The translations under genes and the position numbers were made by a program. This document shows positions 15,916 to 22,861 of a stretch of 64,000 nt of DNA, in pieces. The stretch spans positions 62,001-126,000 of the forward strand of contig JBMNPF010000005.1 in assembly GCA_050943475.1 (NCBI GenBank), in the 5' to 3' direction. Within the stretch, counting starts at the first letter, position 1. Every line of letters starts with the position of its first letter. A model generated the notes under the pieces. That model saw only the letters and a program-made list of their open reading frames with translations. It was not told the DNA's origin and searched no databases. Origin of the DNA: Metaruminococcus_A sp050943475. Its GTDB lineage: Bacteria; Bacillota; Clostridia; Oscillospirales; Ruminococcaceae.

Positions 15916-17583
15916 TTAAGACAGGCCGGTGATGGTGCCGTCACGGTCAATGTCCATTCCAAGCGCAGCGGGCTGCTTGGGCAAACCGGGCATGGTCATA
16001 ATCTCCCCGGTCAGCGCCACGATGAAACCCGCGCCTGCGCTCAGGCGAATATCCCGCACTGTGATGTCGAAACCGGACGGCGCACCGAGCTGCTTTGGAT
16101 CGTCGGAGAGGGAATACTGGGTTTTAGCAATGCAAATGGGCAGTTCGCCAAAGCCGAGCGCCTCAATGTCCCGGATGGCCTTTTCAGCCGCTCCGGTGTA
16201 AACAACGCCGCCGGCATGGTAAATTTTTTCTGCAATGGTTTGAATTTTTTCTTTGATCGGCCGCTTCTCGTCATAAAGAACGTGGAAATTGCCGGGCTTT
16301 TCGCAGGCTTCCACCACTTTATGGGCGAGCTCTATACCGCCATCGCCGCCGTGTGCAAAAACGTCGGAGAGGGCAAAGTCACAGCCAAGAGCCTTGCAGC
16401 GGTCGCTGATGACAGCGAGCTCTGCGTCGGAATCGGTGCCGAATTTGTTGATGGCAACCACGACCGGCACGCCGTACTGCTGCATGTTTTGAATGTGCGC
16501 CTCCAGATTGCCAATACCCTGCTTGACCGCCTCAACGTTTTCAGCGCCCAAATCCGCTTTGGCAACGCCGCCGTTATATTTGAGCGCCCGTACCGTCGCC
16601 ACGACAACAATACAGCTTGGCTTCAGCCCTGCATACCGGCATTTGATATCGAGAAACTTTTCCGCGCCGAGGTCGGAGCCGAACCCCGCCTCGGTAATGG
16701 TATAGTCACCGAGCTTAAGCGCCAGTTTGGTTGCGCGAACCGAGTTGCAGCCGTGCGCAATGTTTGCAAAGGGGCCGCCGTGCATGATGGCCGGGGTGTT
16801 TTCCAGTGTCTGAACCAGATTCGGCTGGATGGCGTGTTTGAGCAGCAGCGCCATTGCGCCGATACAGCCCAAATCCCGCGCGAATACCGGTTTGTTGTCG
16901 GTCGTGTAAGCGACAAGGATGTTCCCCAGCCGCCGTTTTAAATCCTCGATGTCCTCGGCGAGGCAGAGAATTGCCATAATCTCGCTCGCAACGGTAATCA
17001 TAAAGGAATCCTCGCGCGGCACGCCGTTGATACGCCCGCCGAGGCCGACGTTTACGAACCGCAGCGCACGATCGTTCATATCCATGCAGCGTTTGAACAG
17101 AATGCGCCGCTGGTCAATGCCCAGCGCGTTTCCCTGCTGGAGATGGTTGTCGATGATGGCGCAGAGCAGGTTGTTCGCCGCCGTAATGGCGTGCATATCC
17201 CCGGTGAAGTGAAGATTGATTTCCTCCATTGGCACCACCTGCGCATAGCCGCCGCCGGCCGCACCGCCTTTGATGCCGAACACCGGCCCCAGGGAGGGCT
17301 CGCGCAGCGCGATGACCGCCTTTTTGCCGATTTTCTGCATGGCTTCGCCAAGGCCGACGGTCGTGGTCGTTTTACCCTCGCCTGCGGGCGTTGGGTTAAT
17401 AGCGGTGACCAAAATGAGCTTGCCGTCTTTTTTTTGATTAAGCTCGCTGAAAAGCGTGTCCGGAAGCTTGGCAATGTATTTGCCGTACGGTTCAAGCTGT
17501 TCCGCGTCAATGCCAAGTCCGGCGGCAACCTGTGCAATCGGCAGCATTTTTGCCTGCTGGGCAATTTCAATGTCAGTCAGCAT
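15916..17583 (-). CDS. fhs: Formate-tetrahydrofolate ligase
   Basis: A 555-residue ATP-dependent enzyme making 10-formyl-THF from formate, central to one-carbon flow in anaerobes. Seen: the P-loop NPTPAGEGKTTTT at 63-75, REPSLGPVFGIKGGAAGGG, VNVGLGGRINGVPRE and VALTGEIMTMPGLPK. It heads fhs-tsaE-tsaB and has a long 5' leader. AGGAGG precedes the ATG. Confidence 0.98.
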   Translation of the reverse strand: MLTDIEIAQQAKMLPIAQVAAGLGIDAEQLEPYGKYIAKLPDTLFSELNQKKDGKLILVTAINPTPAGEGKTTTTVGLGEAMQKIGKKAVIALREPSLGPVFGIKGGAAGGGYAQVVPMEEINLHFTGDMHAITAANNLLCAIIDNHLQQGNALGIDQRRILFKRCMDMNDRALRFVNVGLGGRINGVPREDSFMITVASEIMAILCLAEDIEDLKRRLGNILVAYTTDNKPVFARDLGCIGAMALLLKHAIQPNLVQTLENTPAIMHGGPFANIAHGCNSVRATKLALKLGDYTITEAGFGSDLGAEKFLDIKCRYAGLKPSCIVVVATVRALKYNGGVAKADLGAENVEAVKQGIGNLEAHIQNMQQYGVPVVVAINKFGTDSDAELAVISDRCKALGCDFALSDVFAHGGDGGIELAHKVVEACEKPGNFHVLYDEKRPIKEKIQTIAEKIYHAGGVVYTGAAEKAIRDIEALGFGELPICIAKTQYSLSDDPKQLGAPSGFDITVRDIRLSAGAGFIVALTGEIMTMPGLPKQPAALGMDIDRDGTITGLS

Positions 17584-17766
17584 GGGTTAAACCTCCTGTA
17601 AAAAGTGATTATAAATTCCTCCGCTGGTCCAGAATAACCAAAAAGCGAAGAGAATGGCTGTTTCCGTTACACAGGCCCCGCTGAAACCGGCAGGGCGCCT
17701 TTCAGCTGGTATACAGCCGGAGAAGCTGCGGCGGAAACATCTGTAAAAGTTGCTTTTATTATAACA
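17584..17766 (-). promoter_or_regulatory. fhs promoter and structured 5' leader of about 170 bases
   Basis: An extended -10 (TGTTATAAT on the minus strand, 17766-17758) is followed by a leader in which TGTTTCCG near the 5' end can pair perfectly (8 bp) with CGGAAACA about 80 bases later. The pairing encloses smaller hairpins such as GCTGAAA/TTTCAGC. This looks like a multi-branched regulatory RNA. It does not contain the conserved strings I associate with THF, ZTP or T-box leaders, so no class is assigned. Confidence 0.4.
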
Positions 17767-17838
17767 CAACCTATGCCGTTCTTCCAGCATGAATATGGTT
17801 ATAAATTGACGCTGCCCGCCTGGAAGCGACAATAAAAC

Positions 17839-17867
17839 TTGAAATCACACGGTTTAGAGGATATAAT
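17839..17867 (+). promoter_or_regulatory. Promoter for the rodA-like operon
   Basis: TTGAAA (17839-17844), 17-base spacer, TATAAT (17862-17867). It gives a leader of about 160 bases with an AGCGCC/GGCGCT hairpin before the start codon at 18036. Confidence 0.75.
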
Positions 17868-18035
17868 AAAGAAAATTATAGGCAGAAGCGGGCATTTTGA
17901 GAAGTTTTGGCCGCATGAAACAAAGCGTTCGAAATGAAGGCGATTTTTGAAGCGCCTTGCCGTTGCGGGCGCTTTCAGGCGCAATCCGTTTCCCGTAAGG
18001 GCAGGAGGGCTGCCCGAACCCCATTGGAGGGAACC

Positions 18036-19157
18036 ATGAAGAAAGTATTGCAAGGCGTTTTTAACTACCTGAAACATACCGATAAATGGCTGCTCGGCCT
18101 CTGTATCATCTGCGCCGGGTTCAGCATGCTGCTGCTCTATTCCATTTATTACAATGGCTTTTTGGGGTCCATCCGTGCCCTGTGGATTCAGCTTGCTTCC
18201 ACGGTGCTTGGCATAGCGGTGGCTGTTATCATGTCTTTAATTGATTACGAGCTCATGGCAAAGCTGTGGAAATACCATCTTGCTTTGACGGTTTTGCTGG
18301 TTGTTCTCACATTTTTCTTTGGCGTCCAGCGCGAGGGGGCGGACGACAAGGCTTGGCTGAATCTTGGCATTACCACCATACAGCCCTCTGAATTTTTAAA
18401 AATATCCTTTGTCATTACCTTTGCATACCATCTTTCCAAGGTGCGGGATACCTTGAATAAACCCAAAACACTTGGCCTTTTGCTGCTTCATGCCGGGATA
18501 ATTTCCGGATTAATTGTCATCCAGGGGGATTACGGAAGCGCGCTGGTGTTTATTTTCATTGCGGCGTGTATGCTCATTGTCGCCGGGCTTTCCTGGAAGT
18601 ATATTCTGGGGGCGTTGGTGGTGTTGCCGGCCGCCGGGTTTGTGGCTTGGAATTTCCTGTTTGAAGAACAGCATCGTATGCGTGTTCTGCTTGCTTTCAA
18701 CCCGGAGCTTGATCCCCTCAACCGCGGTTTTCAGCAGCTTCAGGGGCGGCGGGCGCTCGGTTCCGGCCAGTTGTTTGGGCGGGGGCTGTTTTCGGACAAC
18801 CTCATCAGCGTGCCGGAAATGCGGAACGATTTTATCTTTTCTTATATCGGCCAAACGCTGGGGCTGGTCGGCTGCATTGTGACGGTTGGGCTGCTCATTG
18901 CCGTTTGTCTGCGCATCCTTTACGTGTCGCGTATTTCCAAAGACCCGCTGGGGAATTACATTTGTGTCGGTGTATTTGCCATTGTGTTCTTCCAGTCGGC
19001 GGTCAATATCGGTATGGTCCTCTGCGTGGCGCCGGTTATTGGCATTACGCTGCCGTTTTTCAGCTCAGGCGGCTCCTCTATGCTCACCATGTTCATGACC
19101 ATTGGGCTGGTACTCAGTGTCTATCATAAAAATCACCGGACAGCAATGTTCGATTAA
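18036..19157 (+). CDS. SEDS family peptidoglycan glycosyltransferase, RodA-like
   Basis: A 373-residue polytopic membrane protein of the FtsW/RodA/SpoVE family, which polymerises lipid II. Seen: FNPELDPLNRGFQQLQGRRALGSG loop, catalytic Asp in MRNDFIFSYIGQTLG, and VAPVIGITLPFFSSGGSS near the end. A second SEDS gene sits in the dcw cluster at 29093, so this copy is more likely RodA (elongation) or a sporulation paralogue. ATG 18036 follows GGAGGG; the open frame reaches 17934 without support. rsmD follows after 12 bases. Confidence 0.88.
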   Translation: MKKVLQGVFNYLKHTDKWLLGLCIICAGFSMLLLYSIYYNGFLGSIRALWIQLASTVLGIAVAVIMSLIDYELMAKLWKYHLALTVLLVVLTFFFGVQREGADDKAWLNLGITTIQPSEFLKISFVITFAYHLSKVRDTLNKPKTLGLLLLHAGIISGLIVIQGDYGSALVFIFIAACMLIVAGLSWKYILGALVVLPAAGFVAWNFLFEEQHRMRVLLAFNPELDPLNRGFQQLQGRRALGSGQLFGRGLFSDNLISVPEMRNDFIFSYIGQTLGLVGCIVTVGLLIAVCLRILYVSRISKDPLGNYICVGVFAIVFFQSAVNIGMVLCVAPVIGITLPFFSSGGSSMLTMFMTIGLVLSVYHKNHRTAMFD

Positions 19158-19169
19158 AGGAGAAATTAC

Positions 19170-19736
19170 ATGAGAGTCATCACCGGTTCTGCCCGGGGGC
19201 GCAAGCTGAAGACGTTGGAGGGTGTTGACGTCCGTCCGACAACCGACCGTGTCAAAGAGGCGGTGTTCAGCATTGTTCAGTTTGATGTGCAGGGAGCTGT
19301 TGTGCTCGACCTGTTCGCCGGTTCTGGACAGATGGGCATTGAAGCCCTCAGCCGCGGGGCAAAGCTCGCTGTGTTTGTCGACAGCAGCAAACGCTCGCTT
19401 GAAGTAGTGCGGGATAATCTGAAAACCACTGGACTCGCTCCGTCGTCCCGTGTAGTCACCATGGATTATAAGAGCTTCCTCGCTGGAACCAAGGACCAAT
19501 TTGATATTGCGTTTTTGGATCCGCCGTATCACCAGGGAATCCTGCCGGAAGCGCTGCCGCTGCTCGTTCCGCGGATGCGCCCGGGCGGCATCATTCTGTG
19601 CGAACACCAACGCGGAGAGCAGCTTCCTGAAACCGTGGTTGATTTCGCGTTGAAGAAGCAGTATAATTACGGTAAAATAACGGTATCCGCCTATAAGGCT
19701 GCTGCCGGAGAGGAAAGGCAGGCAGACGTAGAATGA
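19170..19736 (+). CDS. rsmD: 16S rRNA (guanine(966)-N(2))-methyltransferase
   Basis: A 188-residue class I methyltransferase: MRVITGSARGRKL start, SAM motif DLFAGSGQMGIEAL at 47-60 and the N6/N2-type catalytic DPPY at 117-120. It methylates G966 of 16S rRNA. It overlaps coaD by four bases (ATGA), a pairing conserved in many Firmicutes. Confidence 0.96.
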   Translation: MRVITGSARGRKLKTLEGVDVRPTTDRVKEAVFSIVQFDVQGAVVLDLFAGSGQMGIEALSRGAKLAVFVDSSKRSLEVVRDNLKTTGLAPSSRVVTMDYKSFLAGTKDQFDIAFLDPPYHQGILPEALPLLVPRMRPGGIILCEHQRGEQLPETVVDFALKKQYNYGKITVSAYKAAAGEERQADVE

Positions 19737-20227
19737 GGACAGCGGTTTGTCCCGGTAGTTTTGACCCGGTCACCAAAGGGCATCTCGACATTATTACGCG
19801 CGCTGCAAAACTGTTTGATAAGGTCATTGTACTAGTGAGTACCAATAAGGATAAGACCCCGAGCTTTTCTTCAGCAGAACGGCTGGAACTCATCCGCATA
19901 GCGACCGACGGTTTGGACAATGTCGTTGTTGATGCATACGACGGCCTTCTTGCCGATTATGTCGCCCAAAGCGGCGCCTGTGCGATTGTGAAAGGCTTAC
20001 GTGCAATTTCGGATTTTGAATACGAGTTTCAGATGGCGCTTATGAACAAAAAAATGGTGGAAACAGCGGAAACGGTTTTTCTCACCACCAATGCGGAAAA
20101 CCTGTACCTCAGTTCCAGTCTGGTTAAGCAGATCGCCTATTTTGGCGGCGATATTTCGGATTTTGTACCTGCGTGCATTCTGCACAAGGTGGAACAGCGT
20201 TTATGTAAAAGGAGTAATGCCCAATGA
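19733..20227 (+). CDS. coaD: Phosphopantetheine adenylyltransferase
   Basis: A 164-residue enzyme for the penultimate step of coenzyme A synthesis. Seen: nucleotidyltransferase motif CPGSFDPVTKGHLD, KGLRAISDFEYEFQMALMNK and the LSSSLVKQIA end motif. Its stop overlaps the start of the next gene (ATGA), so rsmD, coaD and the coiled-coil gene form one tightly packed unit. Confidence 0.97.
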   Translation: MRTAVCPGSFDPVTKGHLDIITRAAKLFDKVIVLVSTNKDKTPSFSSAERLELIRIATDGLDNVVVDAYDGLLADYVAQSGACAIVKGLRAISDFEYEFQMALMNKKMVETAETVFLTTNAENLYLSSSLVKQIAYFGGDISDFVPACILHKVEQRLCKRSNAQ

Positions 20228-20682
20228 ACATCAGCGAGATTTTGGATACCATTGACGATATGCTCGACAAATCCTGGGGGCTGCCGCTTTCCGGCGGCAA
20301 GTGCGTTGTGGATGTGGAACGTCTGCGCGACCTGATCGGTGATGTACGGCTCAACATGCCGGTGGAGATCAAGCAGGCAAAGATGATTGTGGCCGACCGC
20401 AAACAAATTGTGGACGACGCAAAGCGTGAGGCGGAAATCATCATCCAGAAAGCAGAAGAGCGCGCCAAAGCGATTGTCGACCATGATGAGCTGGTGAAGA
20501 AAGCACAGGTGCGCGCCAATGAAATCAATACCCAGGCTCAGGAGCAGTCCCGTGAGCTCAAGCGCGCCACCAATGATTTTATTGACAAGAGCCTGCAGGA
20601 AATCGAGGGCGTTCTCTCCAAAAATCTGCAGGAAATTAAATCAACCCGTATTGCGGTGCGTAAGCCAAAACAGCAGCAATAA
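20224..20682 (+). CDS. Conserved coiled-coil protein of unknown function
   Basis: A 152-residue soluble protein. After a short N-terminal segment (ILDTIDDMLDKSWGLPLSGGKCVVD) most of it is heptad-rich and charged (about residues 55-140), resembling the stalk subunits and DivIVA-like proteins that homologues are often named after. No enzymatic motif is visible. Translational coupling to coaD is clear from the ATGA overlap. Function is unknown. Confidence 0.8.
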   Translation: MNISEILDTIDDMLDKSWGLPLSGGKCVVDVERLRDLIGDVRLNMPVEIKQAKMIVADRKQIVDDAKREAEIIIQKAEERAKAIVDHDELVKKAQVRANEINTQAQEQSRELKRATNDFIDKSLQEIEGVLSKNLQEIKSTRIAVRKPKQQQ

Positions 20683-20696
20683 GGCGGAAAACCGCG

Positions 20697-20733
20697 AAAA
20701 TCCCCGGAGGTTTCATTCCTCCGGGGATTTTTT
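20697..20733 (+). terminator. Rho-independent terminator
   Basis: A 14-bp perfect stem (20697-20710 with 20718-20731) ending in TTTTTT closes the rodA-rsmD-coaD operon just ahead of the dcw cluster promoter. Confidence 0.9.
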
Positions 20734-20796
20734 ATGCCCTTTTTCAGGAATTCCTTTATTTCCCAGAAAAAAATAGCCGTAATTTGAAAAAAAGAA

Positions 20797-20825
20797 TTGA
20801 AATCATCCCTGTTATCGTTTATAAT
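20797..20825 (+). promoter_or_regulatory. Main promoter of the dcw cluster
   Basis: TTGAAA (20797-20802), 17-base spacer, TATAAT (20820-20825), directly upstream of the three MraZ boxes and mraZ. Confidence 0.8.
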
Positions 20826-20830
20826 AAAAC

Positions 20831-20860
20831 TAAAAGTGGTGAAAAGTGGTTAAGAGTGGT
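20831..20860 (+). promoter_or_regulatory. MraZ boxes: three direct decamer repeats
   Basis: TAAAAGTGGT, GAAAAGTGGT and TAAGAGTGGT follow each other with an exact 10-base period between the -10 and mraZ. MraZ is known to bind series of GTGG/TGGG-type direct repeats at its own promoter, so this is the expected autoregulatory site of the division cluster. The position downstream of the -10 fits repression. Confidence 0.85.
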
Positions 20861-20889
20861 TAATTTGACCTGAAAAGGAGGTGCGGGAG

Positions 20890-21309
20890 ATGCTGATTGG
20901 TGAATATTCACATAATATTGACGCCAAAGGCCGCCTCAACTTTCCCGCAAAGCTCCGGGAAGACTTGGGCGAACGCTTTATTGTCACCAAAGGGTTGGAT
21001 GACTGCCTTTTCGTTTATTCGTTGGAAGAGTGGGCGGCGCTTGAAGCGAAAATTAAGGAACTGCCAATGTCCAAAGCGCGTGGTATTCAGCGTTACCTCT
21101 TTTCCGGCGCCTGTGAAGTGGAACCGGATAAGCAGGGGCGGATCCTCATTCCGGCAAATCTTCGGGAATTTGCCGGGCTGGAAAAAGACATTATGGTCAT
21201 CGGCGCCTCCAACCGTGCTGAAATCTGGAACCGGGGCAAATGGGAGGCTTCCTGCAGCGACCTCAATTCTGACGCCATTGCTCAAGCAATGGATGACCTC
21301 GGTTTTTAA
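20890..21309 (+). CDS. mraZ: Transcriptional regulator MraZ
   Basis: A 139-residue AbrB-like DNA-binding protein with two swapped-hairpin repeats (GEYSHNIDAKGRLNFPAKLRE and SGACEVEPDKQGRILIPANLRE), the conserved start of bacterial division clusters. The ATG at 20890 has AAGGAGGTG six bases ahead; the GTG at 20881 is inside the binding site. Expected to repress the dcw promoter through the boxes just upstream. Confidence 0.97.
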   Translation: MLIGEYSHNIDAKGRLNFPAKLREDLGERFIVTKGLDDCLFVYSLEEWAALEAKIKELPMSKARGIQRYLFSGACEVEPDKQGRILIPANLREFAGLEKDIMVIGASNRAEIWNRGKWEASCSDLNSDAIAQAMDDLGF

Positions 21310-21321
21310 CGGAGGCACACG

Positions 21322-22245
21322 ATGGAATTCAAACATTATTCGGTCTTACTCCATGAGTGCTTAGAAGGGCTTGCCATTCATCCGAATGGTGTTTATGTCG
21401 ACGCTACCGCCGGCGGAGCGGGTCATTCCTCTGAAATTGCCAAACGTTTGGAAACTGGCAGGCTGTTTGCCTTTGACCAGGATCCGGATGCAGTTGCAGT
21501 TGCCACTGAGCGGCTGAAACCTTATCCGTGTGCTGAAGTCGTTCAGAGCAATTTTCGCAATATGGGCGGAGAACTCGGCCGGCGCGGTATCGAAGGTGTT
21601 GACGGCGTATTGCTGGATCTTGGAGTCTCCTCCTTTCAGCTTGATACGGCGGAGCGGGGCTTTTCTTACCGTTACGACGCGCCCCTTGATATGCGGATGA
21701 GCAAACAGGGCGTCAGCGCCAAGGATATTGTGGGCACCTACTCGGTTGAAGATCTCACCCGTATCCTGCGGGAATACGGAGAAGAAAAGTTTGCCTACAG
21801 CATTGCACAACGCATTGTGCGTGAGCGTGAAACCCGTGAGATTGCAACGACCTTTGAACTGGCGGAAATCATCAAGGCGTCTATGCCGGCCAAAGCAAAG
21901 CGGGAAAAAAATCCCTGTAAGCGCAGCTTTCAGGCGCTTCGTATTGCAGTCAACAGCGAGCTGGAGAGTTTGTCCGAAGGGCTGGATGCGGCGTTTGAGT
22001 TGTTAAAGCCCGGCGGTAGGCTGGTGGTCATCAGCTTCCATTCGCTGGAGGACCGTATGATCAAACAGCGTTTTGCTTCCTGGTGTAAGGGGTGTACCTG
22101 CCCGCCGGAATTTCCGGTTTGTGTCTGCGGCAAACAGCCGCTCGCGAAACTAGTCAATAAAAAACCAATTTTACCAACCACAGAGGAATGTGAAATAAAT
22201 CCCAGAAGTCAGAGCGCCAAGCTCCGGATTTTGGAAAAGCTATAA
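21322..22245 (+). CDS. rsmH: 16S rRNA (cytosine(1402)-N(4))-methyltransferase
   Basis: A 307-residue SAM enzyme (MraW). Seen: HYSVLLHECLEGLAI, VDATAGGAGHSSEIAKR, LDLGVSSFQLDTAERGFSYR, and near the C-terminus RLVVISFHSLEDRMIK and NPRSQSAKLRILEK. Lies 12 bases after mraZ in its usual place. Confidence 0.98.
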   Translation: MEFKHYSVLLHECLEGLAIHPNGVYVDATAGGAGHSSEIAKRLETGRLFAFDQDPDAVAVATERLKPYPCAEVVQSNFRNMGGELGRRGIEGVDGVLLDLGVSSFQLDTAERGFSYRYDAPLDMRMSKQGVSAKDIVGTYSVEDLTRILREYGEEKFAYSIAQRIVRERETREIATTFELAEIIKASMPAKAKREKNPCKRSFQALRIAVNSELESLSEGLDAAFELLKPGGRLVVISFHSLEDRMIKQRFASWCKGCTCPPEFPVCVCGKQPLAKLVNKKPILPTTEECEINPRSQSAKLRILEKL

Positions 22246-22263
22246 AAGAAAGGACGTGGCGTT

Positions 22264-22734
22264 TTGGCAACGACCAATGCTGCATACGATTTAACAAGGT
22301 TTGAGGCACGCACAGCAGCCCAGCGTGAAGCGGAACAGCGGCCCCAGATTCAAAAGGTCAAAAAAACCAGTGCGGCGTCGCGCGTAAGCCCTGTAAAAGC
22401 GATTGCCTGTATGCTGTTGGTCATTGCGGTAACCTCGGCGCTGCTTTATACCCGTGTGCAGCTTACCGAGTGCACCCAAAAGGTGGAAGCGGCTAACGAA
22501 GAATATACCTCACTGGAAGCAGAAGGCACCCGCATGAGTCTTGAGCTGGAAGGAAAGGTTTCCTTGAAAAATGCCGAGGATTATGCGAGCAGCGAGCTTG
22601 GTATGACCAAGATGGACAACAAAAGCGTGGAGTATTTGCGGCTGACGCAGGAGAATAAAATTGAGGTTCCGAACGAGCCGCAAAAGGGTTTGTGGGAGTC
22701 TATACAGGAATTTTTTGTGAACTTGTTGTCATAG
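22264..22734 (+). CDS. ftsL: FtsL-like division protein
   Basis: A 156-residue bitopic membrane protein: basic cytoplasmic tail of about 45 residues, one transmembrane helix (AIACMLLVIAVTSALLY), then an extracellular coiled coil ending in YASSELGMTKMDNKSVEYLRL, the FtsL/septum-initiator signature. It starts with TTG at 22264, with AAAGGA nine bases ahead. Position between rsmH and the PBP gene is that of ftsL, a partner of FtsB and DivIB in divisome activation. Sequence divergence makes the name positional as much as sequence-based. Confidence 0.85.
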   Translation: MATTNAAYDLTRFEARTAAQREAEQRPQIQKVKKTSAASRVSPVKAIACMLLVIAVTSALLYTRVQLTECTQKVEAANEEYTSLEAEGTRMSLELEGKVSLKNAEDYASSELGMTKMDNKSVEYLRLTQENKIEVPNEPQKGLWESIQEFFVNLLS

Positions 22735-22751
22735 CCGCGGTTGTGGTATGA

Positions 22752-22806
22752 TATAATACAATGAAACGTCTAAACGGGTTAGGATGTGAGATTCTAACCC
22801 ATTTTT
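22752..22806 (+). terminator. Possible internal promoter and terminator hairpin before the PBP gene
   Basis: TGATATAAT (extended -10, core 22752-22757) is followed at 22776-22800 by a GGGTTAG/CTAACCC stem and ATTTTTTC. Transcripts entering from ftsL would meet a weak attenuator here. A 31-codon open frame starting ATG 22761 runs through the hairpin and stops at 22854-22856, overlapping the start region of the PBP gene; it has no ribosome binding site. Confidence 0.45.
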
Positions 22807-22861
22807 TCAATACCCGGCCGGAGACAGTTTCCGGCCTTGATTTTCCCGGGAGGTAATGCGA

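Noticed and set aside
15823..16941. 372-codon plus-strand frame over fhs
   Set aside because: Antisense shadow of formate-THF ligase and tsaE.
17584..17757. THF or ZTP riboswitch before fhs
   Set aside because: Expected by context, but the conserved motifs of both classes could not be found by eye.
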